Below are positions 18,298 to 27,816 of a DNA stretch of 64,000 nucleotides, piece by piece (position 1 is the first letter of the stretch; every line of letters begins with the position of its first letter). The position numbers and the translations under genes were made by a program. The stretch is taken from assembly GCA_007988745.1 (NCBI GenBank), contig BJUT01000010.1, positions 1-64,000 of the forward strand. The letters run 5' to 3'. Source of the stretch: Pseudoalteromonas atlantica. Its GTDB lineage: Bacteria; Pseudomonadota; Gammaproteobacteria; Enterobacterales; Alteromonadaceae. Below the pieces are notes generated by a model that was not told the DNA's origin, did not search any database, and was given only the letters and a program-made list of their open reading frames with translations.

Positions 18298-19179
18298 ATG
18301 GCTTGGATCCAAATCCGTATCAATGCCAATGCTGCTACCGCAGATGCAGTGAGTGACTTATTAATGGAAGCAGGCAGCGCCTCTGTTACTTTTATTGACG
18401 CTAAAGACACCCCTATTTATGAGCCTAAAATTGGCACCGTTGAGTTTTGGGCCGATACCACTGTAATTGGTCTATTTGAAGCCAATCATGATATGAACGC
18501 GGTAATTGCATTACTTAAGCGTCATGATGAAATTAAAGACATGCTGGTATACAAAATTGAGCAACTAGAAGATAAAGACTGGGAACGTGAGTGGATGGAT
18601 AACTTTCACCCAATCCAGTTCGGCGAAAAACTGTGGATCTGCCCAAGCTGGCGCGACATTCCAGACCCAGATGCAGTTAATGTACTGCTCGACCCAGGCC
18701 TTGCGTTTGGTACGGGTACGCATGCAACAACGGCATTGTGCCTTAAATGGTTAGAAAGCCAAGATTTAAGTGGTAAAACAGTGGTTGATTTTGGTTGTGG
18801 CTCGGGAATTTTAGGCATTGCAGCCATTAAACTTGGTGCAGAGCGCATGATAGGTATTGATATTGACCCGCAAGCGCTTGAAGCAAGCTTAGATAACGCA
18901 CAACGTAATGGCGTAGCCGATAAGCTTGAGGTATACCTACCAGAAAACCAACCTGAGTTTAGTGCTGATATTGTAGTGGCTAATATTTTAGCGCAGCCGC
19001 TGCGTGAGCTTCACAGTGTAATTTTGGGATTACTTAAACCGGGTGGCAAAATTGCTATGTCGGGCATATTAGAAGAGCAAGCCCAATCGGTTGCCAATAT
19101 TTACGCACCCTTTATTGAGCTTGACGATATTGCACTAGAGGGTGATTGGACCCGTGTAAGCGGTACAAAAAATAGCTAA
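18298..19179 (+). CDS. prmA: Ribosomal protein L11 methyltransferase
   Basis: PrmA trimethylates several amino groups of ribosomal protein L11. At 293 residues it equals the E. coli protein. It has the N-terminal substrate domain ([20 protein letters not shown]), the linker with [14 protein letters not shown], and a Rossmann SAM domain with [13 protein letters not shown] and a VANILAQPL motif. An AAAGGAA ribosome site lies before the ATG. It sits between two terminators, so it is probably expressed alone. In E. coli prmA also lies just upstream of dusB-fis. Confidence 0.95.
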   Translation: MAWIQIRINANAATADAVSDLLMEAGSASVTFIDAKDTPIYEPKIGTVEFWADTTVIGLFEANHDMNAVIALLKRHDEIKDMLVYKIEQLEDKDWEREWMDNFHPIQFGEKLWICPSWRDIPDPDAVNVLLDPGLAFGTGTHATTALCLKWLESQDLSGKTVVDFGCGSGILGIAAIKLGAERMIGIDIDPQALEASLDNAQRNGVADKLEVYLPENQPEFSADIVVANILAQPLRELHSVILGLLKPGGKIAMSGILEEQAQSVANIYAPFIELDDIALEGDWTRVSGTKNS

Positions 19180-19225
19180 CCGCATACATTTATAAATTTA
19201 GAGTTTTAACTCAAAACTTGCATGT

Positions 19226-19257
19226 AAAGCCTGTATTTAACAGGCTTTACTATTTTT
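19226..19257 (+). terminator. prmA intrinsic terminator
   Basis: AAAGCCTGT pairs with ACAGGCTTT across ATTTA, followed by ACTATTTTTTT. It separates prmA from the dusB-fis unit. Confidence 0.88.
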
Positions 19258-19400
19258 TTACAGTTAGAAAATTAGCACGCATAATTTGACAAAATTATTT
19301 TTTGTTTAAATTTCAAACAAATCGACCCACTTGTCATGCGGTTATCAAAAGTCAATACGAAAAGGGCAAAAAAAAGTCACTTTTGTTCAATTTATAGCCT

Positions 19401-19428
19401 TTGATTTTTCCTAAAAAAACCGTAAACT
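19401..19428 (+). promoter_or_regulatory. Predicted dusB-fis promoter with GC-rich discriminator
   Basis: TTGATT (19401-19406) and TAAACT (19423-19428) are 16 bases apart and are followed by GCGCCCC before the expected start at about 19435. A GC-rich discriminator is typical of growth-rate and ppGpp-controlled promoters such as that of E. coli fis. The upstream AT-rich stretch (19260-19400) could act as an UP element or a Fis target. Confidence 0.55.
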
Positions 19429-19452
19429 TAGCGCCCCTTGAAAAGAGGCCTA

Positions 19453-20433
19453 TTGAATACAGTGCGTATCGGTTCATACCAACTTGAGAATAATGTAATA
19501 GTCGCGCCAATGGCAGGTATTACAGACAGACCATTTAGACAGCTTTGCCGCCGCTTAGGCGCAGGCTTGGCCGTGTCTGAAATGTTATCGTCAAACCCGA
19601 AGGTTTGGAAAACTGAAAAATCGATGAACCGTATGGATCACAGCGGTGAGTCGGGTATACGCGCGGTGCAAATTGCAGGAGCTGATCCTGAGCTTATGGC
19701 GCAGGCCGCACAATTCAATGTTGCTAACGGTGCACAGATCATAGATATCAATATGGGGTGCCCAGCAAAAAAAGTGAACAAGAAACTCGCAGGCTCTGCA
19801 TTATTACAGTTTCCTGAACTTGTGGAAGAGATAGTTGATGCAGTGGTTAACGCTGTTGATATCCCGGTCACACTTAAAATCCGTACAGGATGGGATCAGG
19901 ACAACCGTAATGGTGTAGAGATTGCGAGAATAGCTGAGCGTTATGGCATTGCATCACTTGCCGTACATGGGCGTACACGCGCATGTATGTACAAAGGTGA
20001 AGCAGAATATGCCACGATTAGGGATATAAAACGCTCAGTGTCGATACCTGTGGTTGCTAATGGTGATATTACATCTCCAGAAAAAGCAAAGCAGGTTTTG
20101 GACTATACGGGTGCAGATGCCATCATGATTGGCCGAGCCGCCCAAGGTCGCCCTTGGATATTTAGGGAGATAGACCACTATTTGCGAACTGGAGAACACT
20201 TACCACCACCTGCTATTTCAGAGGTGCGAAGTATTTTAATGGAGCATTTAGATAACCTCCATGCGTTTTACGGCGAGCCAATGGGAGCGCGAATCGCTCG
20301 CAAACATGTATCTTGGTATTTGCAAACCCATGACAGTGACGGTCAGTTTAGGCGAGTATTTAATGCGCTCGACAACCCACAAGCACAGGTTGACGCATTA
20401 ACGCAATACTTTAAAACACTAGCAGCTAACTAA
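19453..20433 (+). CDS. dusB: tRNA-dihydrouridine synthase B
   Basis: DusB is an FMN enzyme reducing uridines in the tRNA D-loop. Motifs are APMAGITDRPFRQLC, DINMGCPAKKV (catalytic Cys), TLKIRTGWD and GADAIMIGRAAQGRPW. The start is uncertain. A TTG at 19438 would lie almost on the predicted transcription start. TTG at 19453 has a GAGG just upstream and gives MNTVRIGSYQL. GTG at 19462 gives MRIGSYQL, the closest match to E. coli (MRIGQYQL). I chose 19453. It forms an operon with fis, 19 bases downstream, as in E. coli, and provides the long leader through which fis is expressed. Confidence 0.94.
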   Translation: MNTVRIGSYQLENNVIVAPMAGITDRPFRQLCRRLGAGLAVSEMLSSNPKVWKTEKSMNRMDHSGESGIRAVQIAGADPELMAQAAQFNVANGAQIIDINMGCPAKKVNKKLAGSALLQFPELVEEIVDAVVNAVDIPVTLKIRTGWDQDNRNGVEIARIAERYGIASLAVHGRTRACMYKGEAEYATIRDIKRSVSIPVVANGDITSPEKAKQVLDYTGADAIMIGRAAQGRPWIFREIDHYLRTGEHLPPPAISEVRSILMEHLDNLHAFYGEPMGARIARKHVSWYLQTHDSDGQFRRVFNALDNPQAQVDALTQYFKTLAAN

Positions 20434-20452
20434 GAAAGAAAGAGATTAAATA

Positions 20453-20743
20453 ATGTTCGAACAAAACGTGACTTCTCCATTTATCACAAACCCTCATGTT
20501 CAGTCACACGAGAAACCGCAGCCATTGCGTGATGCAGTAAAAAAAGCTGTTCACCACTATTTAAAGCAGCTTAACGGTCAAGATGTGCAAGACGTTTACG
20601 ACCTTGTTCTTTCAGAGCTAGAAGCGCCATTACTTGAAGAAGTAATGACATACACACGTGGTAACCAAACTCGTGCGGCAATTTTACTAGGTATCAACCG
20701 TGGTACTTTACGTAAAAAGCTTAAAAAATACGGCATGAACTAA
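20453..20743 (+). CDS. fis: DNA-binding protein Fis
   Basis: Fis is a nucleoid protein that bends DNA and activates rRNA and other growth promoters. The 96-residue length is close to E. coli (98). The N-terminal beta-hairpin arm is followed by helices A-B, and the helix-turn-helix end [29 protein letters not shown] is nearly invariant in the family. It is downstream of dusB with an AAAGAGA ribosome site. An inverted-repeat element begins at its stop codon. Confidence 0.97.
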   Translation: MFEQNVTSPFITNPHVQSHEKPQPLRDAVKKAVHHYLKQLNGQDVQDVYDLVLSELEAPLLEEVMTYTRGNQTRAAILLGINRGTLRKKLKKYGMN

Positions 20744-20904
20744 TACCAATTATATTGAAATCGTAAGCATGCTAACGAACTAAACAAGCCCATAACGGCG
20801 TTAAAAATTTCTTATGTAGAATAACTACACTGTAAAATTTTTGCCTTGTTATAGACTTGTTTTTCTATCGTTATAACTGCTTACTAATCAAATACAATTG
20901 GTAT
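20743..20904. repeat. 162-base intergenic palindromic element with ATACCAAT ends
   Basis: The ends are inverted repeats of about 27 bases: ATACCAATTATATT at the left and the complement of ATACCAATTGTATT at the right, continuing into TAAGCA on both arms. Inside are AAAAATTT and AAATTTTT arms around a GTAG/CTAC hairpin. The whole element can fold into one long hairpin. It begins at the last base of the fis stop codon. A short relative with the same termini lies at 28933-28972. Confidence 0.75.
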
Positions 20905-20909
20905 CATGC

Positions 20910-20936
20910 AAAAAAGCACCTTAGGGTGCTTTTTTT
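20910..20936 (+). terminator. Intrinsic terminator of the dusB-fis operon
   Basis: AAAAAAGCACC pairs with GGTGCTTTTTT across TTAG. It follows the repeat element, so transcripts from fis would include the repeat. Confidence 0.92.
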
Positions 20937-21067
20937 ATGCGCACAATTTAGTAGAGATGTTGCAAAATGCTCACGCTTATTGGCGCTTTATAAGTCGTTT
21001 TTTGAGTAGTAATCAGTTAAAATGCCCGCTTCTAAGCTAGCTCATTAACTGAGGAAATTAAACTACA
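20937..21067 (+). other. purH upstream region
   Basis: About 130 bases between the fis terminator and purH. There is no recognisable PurR operator (ACGCAAACGTTTGCGT-like). A TAAAAT at 21018 is a possible -10, but the -35 is unclear. A GAGGAAAT ribosome site precedes the purH ATG. Confidence 0.4.
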
Positions 21068-22654
21068 ATGGATACTCATCGTCCTATTCGTCGCGCACTA
21101 TTAAGTGTGTCTGATAAAACCGGTATTGTTGAATTTGCCCGCGCACTAGAAGCGCAAGGTGTAGATATTTTATCAACTGGCGGTACCTGCAAACTCCTTG
21201 CTGATAACGGCATAAAAGTGACTGAAGTATCAGATCACACAGGTCATCCTGAAATCATGGATGGTCGCGTAAAAACCCTTCATCCTAAAATTCACGGCGG
21301 TATTTTAGCGCGTCGCGGACAAGATGAAAGCGTAATGGCAGATAACAACATCTCTGCTATCGATATTGTTGTAGTTAACTTATACCCCTTTGCGAATACT
21401 GTCGCTCAAGAAAACTGCAGCCTTGAAGATGCTATTGAAAACATTGATATTGGCGGACCTACCATGGTTCGTGCAGCCGCTAAAAACCACAAAGACGTCA
21501 CCATCGTGGTAAACGCAAACGATTACGAGCGCGTTATTAGCGAAATGCAAAGCAACAATGGCTCAACAACGTACAAAACACGTTTTGATTTAGCCATTGC
21601 CGCGTATGAGCACACAGCTCAGTACGATGGCATGATTGCTAACTACTTTGGCAAAATGGTACCTGATTACACTGAAGAAGCCGCTGAAGAGACTAAATTC
21701 CCACGCACTATCAATACGCAATTCACTAAAAAGCAAGATATGCGTTACGGTGAAAACTCACATCAAGATGCTGCTTTTTATGTTGAAAACAACGTAAGCG
21801 AAGCGTCTGTTGCAACAGCTACTCAACTACAAGGTAAAGCCCTGTCGTTTAATAACATTGCAGATACCGACGCAGCACTTGAGTGTGTTAAAGAATTTGA
21901 TGTACCTGCATGTGTTATTGTTAAACACGCAAACCCGTGTGGCGTTTCAATTGGCGAAGATATTCTTAGTGCTTACGACCGCGCCTTTAAAACAGATCCA
22001 ACCTCAGCGTTTGGTGGCATTATTGCCTTTAACCGCGAGCTTGACGCTGCAACAGCACAAGCCATTGTTGAGCGTCAATTTGTTGAAGTAATTATTGCTC
22101 CTAGCGTTTCAAGCGAAGCAGCAAAAATTGTTGAAGCGAAAAAGAACGTACGCTTATTAGCGTGTGGTCAATGGAGTGGCAAAGCAACTGGCCACGATAT
22201 TAAACGCGTTAACGGCGGTGTTTTAGTACAAGACCGCGACCTAGGCATGGTTACCCAAGGCGATTTAAAAGTCGTGTCTAAGCGCCAACCTTCTGAGCAA
22301 GAACTTAAAGATTTACTATTTTGCTGGAAAGTAGCTAAGTTTGTTAAATCAAATGCGATTGTATATGCCCGCGACGGTATGACCATTGGCGTAGGCGCAG
22401 GCCAAATGAGCCGTGTTTACTCAGCTAAAATAGCGGGTATTAAAGCCGCTGATGAAAATCTAGAAGTACCTGGCTCTGTGATGGCATCAGATGCGTTTTT
22501 CCCATTCCGTGATGGTATAGACGCAGCAGCAGCCGCTGGTATTACCGCGGTTATTCAACCGGGTGGTTCAATGCGCGATGAAGAAGTTATCGCCGCCGCT
22601 GACGAAGCTGGCATGGCGATGGTATTTACCGGCATGCGCCACTTCCGCCACTAA
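21068..22654 (+). CDS. purH: Bifunctional AICAR formyltransferase / IMP cyclohydrolase
   Basis: PurH carries out the last two steps of purine synthesis, formylating AICAR and closing the ring to IMP. The 528 residues have the normal two-domain layout: an MGS-like IMP cyclohydrolase domain (about 1-200, [30 protein letters not shown]) and the transformylase domain with the catalytic KHANPCGVS and a C-terminal end [12 protein letters not shown]. It has its own terminator, so unlike the purHD operon of E. coli it is separated from purD by another gene. Confidence 0.97.
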   Translation: MDTHRPIRRALLSVSDKTGIVEFARALEAQGVDILSTGGTCKLLADNGIKVTEVSDHTGHPEIMDGRVKTLHPKIHGGILARRGQDESVMADNNISAIDIVVVNLYPFANTVAQENCSLEDAIENIDIGGPTMVRAAAKNHKDVTIVVNANDYERVISEMQSNNGSTTYKTRFDLAIAAYEHTAQYDGMIANYFGKMVPDYTEEAAEETKFPRTINTQFTKKQDMRYGENSHQDAAFYVENNVSEASVATATQLQGKALSFNNIADTDAALECVKEFDVPACVIVKHANPCGVSIGEDILSAYDRAFKTDPTSAFGGIIAFNRELDAATAQAIVERQFVEVIIAPSVSSEAAKIVEAKKNVRLLACGQWSGKATGHDIKRVNGGVLVQDRDLGMVTQGDLKVVSKRQPSEQELKDLLFCWKVAKFVKSNAIVYARDGMTIGVGAGQMSRVYSAKIAGIKAADENLEVPGSVMASDAFFPFRDGIDAAAAAGITAVIQPGGSMRDEEVIAAADEAGMAMVFTGMRHFRH

Positions 22655-22660
22655 TCACAC

Positions 22661-22691
22661 AAAGGGTTAAACACAACGTTTAGCCCTTTTT
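22661..22691 (+). terminator. purH intrinsic terminator
   Basis: AAAGGGTTAAAC pairs with GTTTAGCCCTTT (one G-U) across a 5-base loop and continues into Ts. It begins 6 bases after the purH stop. Confidence 0.9.
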
Positions 22692-22703
22692 GTTTGCAAT
22701 CAA

Positions 22704-22734
22704 TTCACGTATTCTGGTTCAACACCTATATAAA
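22704..22734 (+). promoter_or_regulatory. Possible promoter of the methyltransferase-purD pair
   Basis: TTCACG (22704-22709) and TATATA/TATAAA (22727-22734) have a spacing of 17-19 bases. The match is moderate but lies in the right place between the purH terminator and the next gene. Confidence 0.4.
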
Positions 22735-22751
22735 ATGTTAAGGAACAAACG

Positions 22752-23573
22752 ATGAAATTTGCACTAAAGTCACTACTTGTTGCCTCGCTTACGCTGACCT
22801 CAACAATGGCACTTAGCCATAACCATGAGTCAAGCCTTAGCCATGCTATTCAATCAAGCGAGCGTAGCGCTAAAAATAGCGCCCGCGATGAATACCGTCA
22901 CCCAGAGCAAACACTGGCATTTTTTGGTTTTAAACCAACAATGACCGTGGTTGAAATTGCCCCAGGCGGTGGTTGGTACAGCGAAATTTTAGCCCCAGCA
23001 CTTAAAGAGCAAGGCTTATATTACGCAGCGCATTTTCCGAGTGATTCATCGGTAGGTTACTACCAGCGCTCTTTAGCTGGCTTTAAGAAAAAAGTGGCCG
23101 AAGATGAGCGTTTTAGCAAAGTAAAAATTTCTGAGTTTGCCCCATTAACGCACACTGATATTGCCCCAGCCGGCACTGCCGACATGGTATTAACCTTTCG
23201 CAATGTACATAACTGGTACATGGGTAAAGACACTAAAGGCGCACTCAGTGCATTTAAGTCTTTTTATAAAGCGTTAAAACCAGGTGGCGTATTAGGTGTA
23301 GTTGAACATCGCTTAGATGAAAGCCGACCTGATGAGGACCAAAAATCAACCGGCTACATGAAGCAAAGTTACGTGGTCGATTTAGCTAAAAAAGCTGGAT
23401 TTGAATTAGTTGCAAGCAGTGAGATTAACGCCAATCCAAAAGATACAGCCGATCACCCTAAAGGGGTGTGGACGCTACCACCTAGCTTACGCCTTGGCGA
23501 ACAAGACGCTGATAAATACAAAGCTATTGGTGAAAGCGACCGTATGACGCTGAAATTTAAAAAACCGCTTTAA
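22752..23573 (+). CDS. Secreted SAM-methyltransferase-like protein (COG4798-like)
   Basis: This 273-residue protein has a signal peptide (about 1-22) followed by a class I methyltransferase fold. Motif I appears as VVEIAPGGGWYSEIL, and the post-motif region has LTFRNVHNWYM and a KALKPGGVLGVVEHR segment. SAM is not expected in the periplasm, so enzymatic activity is uncertain. The family is widely annotated as a predicted methyltransferase of unknown substrate. An AAGGAAC ribosome site precedes the ATG. purD starts 16 bases downstream, so the two are probably co-transcribed. Confidence 0.8.
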   Translation: MKFALKSLLVASLTLTSTMALSHNHESSLSHAIQSSERSAKNSARDEYRHPEQTLAFFGFKPTMTVVEIAPGGGWYSEILAPALKEQGLYYAAHFPSDSSVGYYQRSLAGFKKKVAEDERFSKVKISEFAPLTHTDIAPAGTADMVLTFRNVHNWYMGKDTKGALSAFKSFYKALKPGGVLGVVEHRLDESRPDEDQKSTGYMKQSYVVDLAKKAGFELVASSEINANPKDTADHPKGVWTLPPSLRLGEQDADKYKAIGESDRMTLKFKKPL

Positions 23574-23589
23574 ATAGGAATATTTCGCC

Positions 23590-24873
23590 ATGAATGTATT
23601 AGTCATTGGCAGCGGCGGCCGAGAACACGCACTTGCGTTTAAGGCCGCTCAAAACACGAAAGTAAACACTGTATTTGTAGCACCGGGTAATGCCGGTACT
23701 GCACTTGAGCCAAAACTAGAAAACGTTGCAATTAACGTTGAAGACCTAGATGGCCTATTAAGCTTTGCACAACAAAACAATGTAGAACTTACGATTGTTG
23801 GCCCTGAAGTACCGCTTGTATTAGGCGTAGTAGATAAGTTCCGTGAACACGGTCTCGCTATTTTTGGTCCAACAGCCGGTGCAGCGCAGCTAGAAGGCTC
23901 TAAGTCGTTTACTAAAGACTTTTTAGCTCGCCATGCCATCCCAACCGCTGATTACCAAACGTTTGAACAAATTGACCCTGCCCTTGCTTATTTAAAAGAA
24001 AAAGGCGCGCCAATTGTAATAAAAGCAGATGGCCTAGCAGCTGGTAAAGGCGTTATTGTGGCAATGGATGAACGCGAAGCTGAAGATGCTATTCGCGATA
24101 TGCTTGCCGGTAATGCTTTTGGCGAGGCTGGCAGCCGCGTCGTGATCGAAGAGTTTTTAGAAGGCGAAGAAGCCTCTTTTATTGTTATGGTTGATGGTAA
24201 AAACATTTTGCCATTTGCAACAAGCCAAGATCATAAGCGTGCATACAATGGCGATGAAGGTCCAAATACTGGCGGCATGGGCGCATACTCACCGGCACCT
24301 GTAGTAACCGACGAAATCCACCAGCGCATTATGAACGAAGTCATCGTTCCTACCGTTGAGGGTATGGCAAGCGAAGGTCATCCTTACACTGGCTTTTTAT
24401 ACGCAGGCTTAATGATTGATGCCCAGGGCACGCCTAAAGTAATTGAGTACAACTGTCGTTTTGGTGACCCTGAAACGCAACCTATGATGCTTCGTCTTAA
24501 ATCAGACTTAGTTGAACTAGTTGAAGCGGCTAACCGCGAAGAGCTTGATAAAACAACCATTGAGTTTGACCCGCGCGCAGCCGTAGGTGTTGTACTTGCT
24601 GCTAAAGGCTACCCAGGTGATTACCCTAAAGGTGATGCAATATCAGGCCTTAAAGTTAACTACCCTGCTGATGAAAAAGTATTTCATGCGGGTACTAAGC
24701 AAGATGGCGAAAACGTTGTCACCGCAGGTGGACGTGTATTATGTGCAACGGCACTCGGCAATACCGTTACCGAGGCACAGCAACGTGCATACGAGCTTGT
24801 AAAACAAATTAGCTGGGAAGGTATGGAGTACCGCACCGATATTGCTTACAGAGCGATTGCCCGAGAGCAGTAG
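23590..24873 (+). CDS. purD: Phosphoribosylamine-glycine ligase (GAR synthetase)
   Basis: PurD joins glycine to phosphoribosylamine with ATP, the second step of purine synthesis. The 427-residue ATP-grasp enzyme starts MNVLVIGSGGREHALA and contains IVGPEVPLV, the nucleotide loop KADGLAAGKGV, the NTGGMGAYSP stretch and NCRFGDPETQ. Length is normal (E. coli 429). A TAGGAA ribosome site lies before the ATG. It follows the secreted methyltransferase gene rather than purH. Confidence 0.97.
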   Translation: MNVLVIGSGGREHALAFKAAQNTKVNTVFVAPGNAGTALEPKLENVAINVEDLDGLLSFAQQNNVELTIVGPEVPLVLGVVDKFREHGLAIFGPTAGAAQLEGSKSFTKDFLARHAIPTADYQTFEQIDPALAYLKEKGAPIVIKADGLAAGKGVIVAMDEREAEDAIRDMLAGNAFGEAGSRVVIEEFLEGEEASFIVMVDGKNILPFATSQDHKRAYNGDEGPNTGGMGAYSPAPVVTDEIHQRIMNEVIVPTVEGMASEGHPYTGFLYAGLMIDAQGTPKVIEYNCRFGDPETQPMMLRLKSDLVELVEAANREELDKTTIEFDPRAAVGVVLAAKGYPGDYPKGDAISGLKVNYPADEKVFHAGTKQDGENVVTAGGRVLCATALGNTVTEAQQRAYELVKQISWEGMEYRTDIAYRAIAREQ

Positions 24874-24898
24874 CCTGTAACTAAATTATTGGTTTAAC

Positions 24899-25167
24899 TT
24901 AGGGCCTGTTTATCTTTCGAGATTAAATTTGCAGCAGTGTGTTTGGTATTTAGGCAAGGCAGAGCCTATGTAGTGTGGTTATTCCCCATAAATAGGCGAT
25001 AACGCAGTATAAATACCAAACACGCGCTGCACGAAGGTTCGTCCTAGGGACGATTAACTCTTTGTTGCTCGGTTTTTACTTAGCCCACTAGGTTACAAAC
25101 CTCGCGCCACGATTAAATCGTCCCTAGTTAGAACAAATTTTAATCCTGAAGGATAAGCAGGCCCTAA
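24899..25167. repeat. Intergenic inverted-repeat element, copy B (full length)
   Basis: The termini are strong inverted repeats: left TTAGGGCCTGTTTATC onward (24899-24931), right the complement of TTAGGGCCTGCTTATC (25135-25167). Inside, CTAGGGACGATTAA and TTAAATCGTCCCTAG form a second inverted pair (about 25051-25131) enclosing the core shared with copy A in opposite orientation. No protein is encoded. It fills the purD 3' region. Confidence 0.8.
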
Positions 25168-25174
25168 AAATTTA

Positions 25175-25209
25175 ACTAAAAAAGCGCAGTTTATATGCGC
25201 TTTTTTAGT
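25175..25209 (+). terminator. Intrinsic terminator downstream of purD
   Basis: A perfect 14-bp stem, ACTAAAAAAGCGCA with TGCGCTTTTTTAGT, across a 7-base loop. It lies about 300 bases after purD, beyond the inserted repeat element. Confidence 0.9.
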
Positions 25210-25247
25210 GCTACACTAATTAAAAGATTTATTACAAGTATACAACG

Positions 25248-27788
25248 TTGGAAACGAAAACTTTACGTTATCATGCCGCGGCCATAGCCATACTGATTTT
25301 CATATTTTATATTATTAGCACACTCGCTTCTAACCTGGTTGTGCCGACTCGCTATACCATCGATAAAACCACGCCTGTATATTTAGACTTTGCCTACTAC
25401 ATAGATGAAAGTAAATCTCACACACTCAACGATATTATTTTAAATCCCGAGCTAATCACCCACCAGCCGTTAACCGATATTCAATGGAGCTTTAAACAGC
25501 AAAACTATTGGCTATTTATAGACCTTGAAAATAAAAGTTTGGATGCTCAAGACATTGTTGCCCATTTCGATAACCCGATGGTTGATCACCTCAGCGTGTA
25601 TCGGTTAAACAAAAGAAATGAGCTTATAGAAAGCTATAAATTAGGTGATAAAGTAAAGTCTCTTACGCTTTTTCAATATAGCGTACCGCATATACGTTTC
25701 GCACTTGAGAGTAAAACAACAGAGCGCTTAGCCATAAAAATAGATACAACGGGGATCAGCAAAACACCAGTTAATTTGTATCGCCATAAAGAATTTGTTG
25801 ATTTAGTTCGCTCGCAAACCGGCATTTGGGGCATATTTGCCGGCGTGTTATTAATGGCTGCTCTGTATAATTTAGTGCTTTATTTTGGGATTAAAGACCG
25901 CGTTTATTTAGTTTATATAGGCTATATAATTAGTGCGCTGTGTTTAATGGGCATTGTAATGGGCTTTGGCTTTTACTTGTGGCCCCTAGAGTGGCAATTG
26001 TACTTACACGAAAAAGTGATTTTTTCAAACTACGCAATGGCCTTTTTTACGCTCGCCTTTTGCACCATGTTTTTGCGCTACCACAAGGACAAATGCTGGC
26101 GCTATAAAATGAGTAAAGCGCTACTTATTTTAATATCTTTATTATCAATCACCACTTTATTTATACCCGAGTACATTGCAGCACCCATCTTTTTTTGTGT
26201 ATTAAGCTTGTTATATATTACGTGTGTTATTTTAATTTATAACAAACTACGCACGGGCTTTAGGTGGGCGAAGTTTTACGTTTTTTCGTGGGTTCCCCTC
26301 ATTGTTGGCGCGGCAATACAGCCATTAGAATTAACGGGCTATTTGGATTATAGCTTTGCGATTCGTCACGCGTTTTTAGTGGCTATATTGTGTGAAGTTA
26401 TTTTAATGGCTATGGCACTTGCCGATAGAGTGCGCTACCAGCGCGAGCGTGCGCTTTATCATGCTACACATACCCAGCAAACTAAATTACTTAACAGTGC
26501 CAAATTAAAACAAGCGTTTATGAGCTTACAAGCACAGGGGCGTAATACCACCTTGTGTTTAATTAAAATTCGCCATTTTAACTCGCTCAATACCATTATT
26601 ACCCCATCGCAGGGCTACACTTTAATAAAGCACGTGGCTAAACAAATAGAGTTAGAGCTTAGCCATGAGCGCGAATTTACCAACCTCGATACAGATTTTA
26701 ATAACAGCCCCCGCTTAGCCGACTTAGGCAGCGGGGTATTTGCCTGCATATCTACTAAAAACCAAAACCAGGAGTCACTTGAAGGGGCCTTAATTAAAGT
26801 TATAAATAGCCTGCCCAAACAATACGAAATTCAAGGCTTAAACTTACAACTTACCTATAACATAGGGATTAGTAGCGCAGCCCACAGTGACGACTTTGAA
26901 TACTGGACGAAACGGGGTTACTTGGCACTTAAAAAAGCTAAAAGTAATAACGATTTAGTAGTAAGCGCTTCTAACGGCAGTAATATATTAATGGATGTGG
27001 CATTGGCCGCTAAATTACAAAAAGCAATTAAAGACAACCAACTAGCGTTGTATTATCAGCCTCAAATAGGGCTGAACTTTAATCAAGTATGTGGCGCCGA
27101 AGCGCTGCTACGTTGGCCCGACCCGGCTTTTAAAGGCGTATCGATAGAAGAGCTGATCACCCTTGCTGAGCACACAGGTATTATTAACGAGCTTACCTTA
27201 TGGGTTATTGAGCAAGCCTGTAAAGATATCGTCAAACTAACCGAGCAGGGCTATAACGATCACCCAATTAGCGTAAATTTAAGTGCTAAAAATCTGTCGA
27301 TTAAAAACCTAGCCGAAAAAGTCGAAAACGTCCTTATAAAATACCAAGTTCCGGCGCAGCTTCTTAAGTTTGAATTAACGGAGTCAGCATTAGTCGAAAG
27401 CCACGAAGCGCTTATTTCGTTGGTTAATGAGCTTTCTGATTTAGGGGTGCGCGTGGTCCTTGATGACTTCGGCACTGGCTATTCATCGCTAAGTTATTTG
27501 GTTAATTATCGCTTTACGGAGCTTAAAGTAGATAAATCGTTTGTATTTGACTTAACAAATAACACCGCCAATAAAGTGATTGTGCAAACCGCTATAGATA
27601 TGGCACATAACCTAGGGCTATCTATAACCATGGAAGGCATAGAAACCCAAGATGTGCACCACTTATTAAAAGAAATGGGCGCCGACAGAGCGCAAGGTTA
27701 CCTATACGCTAAGCCACTCCCCCTAGATGACTATTTGTATTTCTTAAAAAGCCAATACAGTTTAAAGATGTTAAACTCCACGTTTTAA
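25248..27788 (+). CDS. 7TM-DISM sensor with degenerate GGDEF and EAL phosphodiesterase domains
   Basis: This 846-residue inner-membrane signalling protein has an N-terminal membrane segment, a periplasmic 7TMR-DISM extracellular domain (about 35-175), seven membrane helices (about 190-395), a GGDEF domain (about 415-580) and an EAL domain (about 595-835). The GGDEF signature is replaced by LGSGVF, so cyclase activity is unlikely. The EAL domain keeps the key motifs (EALLRW, NLSAKNL, ELTESAL, LDDFGTGYSSL, KVDKSF, EGIET, QGYLYAKP), so it should hydrolyse c-di-GMP. The start is TTG at 25248, since no upstream or nearby ATG preserves the first helix; the ribosome site is weak. Confidence 0.9.
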   Translation: METKTLRYHAAAIAILIFIFYIISTLASNLVVPTRYTIDKTTPVYLDFAYYIDESKSHTLNDIILNPELITHQPLTDIQWSFKQQNYWLFIDLENKSLDAQDIVAHFDNPMVDHLSVYRLNKRNELIESYKLGDKVKSLTLFQYSVPHIRFALESKTTERLAIKIDTTGISKTPVNLYRHKEFVDLVRSQTGIWGIFAGVLLMAALYNLVLYFGIKDRVYLVYIGYIISALCLMGIVMGFGFYLWPLEWQLYLHEKVIFSNYAMAFFTLAFCTMFLRYHKDKCWRYKMSKALLILISLLSITTLFIPEYIAAPIFFCVLSLLYITCVILIYNKLRTGFRWAKFYVFSWVPLIVGAAIQPLELTGYLDYSFAIRHAFLVAILCEVILMAMALADRVRYQRERALYHATHTQQTKLLNSAKLKQAFMSLQAQGRNTTLCLIKIRHFNSLNTIITPSQGYTLIKHVAKQIELELSHEREFTNLDTDFNNSPRLADLGSGVFACISTKNQNQESLEGALIKVINSLPKQYEIQGLNLQLTYNIGISSAAHSDDFEYWTKRGYLALKKAKSNNDLVVSASNGSNILMDVALAAKLQKAIKDNQLALYYQPQIGLNFNQVCGAEALLRWPDPAFKGVSIEELITLAEHTGIINELTLWVIEQACKDIVKLTEQGYNDHPISVNLSAKNLSIKNLAEKVENVLIKYQVPAQLLKFELTESALVESHEALISLVNELSDLGVRVVLDDFGTGYSSLSYLVNYRFTELKVDKSFVFDLTNNTANKVIVQTAIDMAHNLGLSITMEGIETQDVHHLLKEMGADRAQGYLYAKPLPLDDYLYFLKSQYSLKMLNSTF

Positions 27789-27816
27789 TATCAACATCTT
27801 TAGGGGCCAAGTAAAG

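Noticed and set aside
20937..21067. PurR operator in front of purH
   Set aside because: No palindrome resembling ACGCAAACGTTTGCGT was found, so purine-dependent repression at this promoter cannot be claimed.
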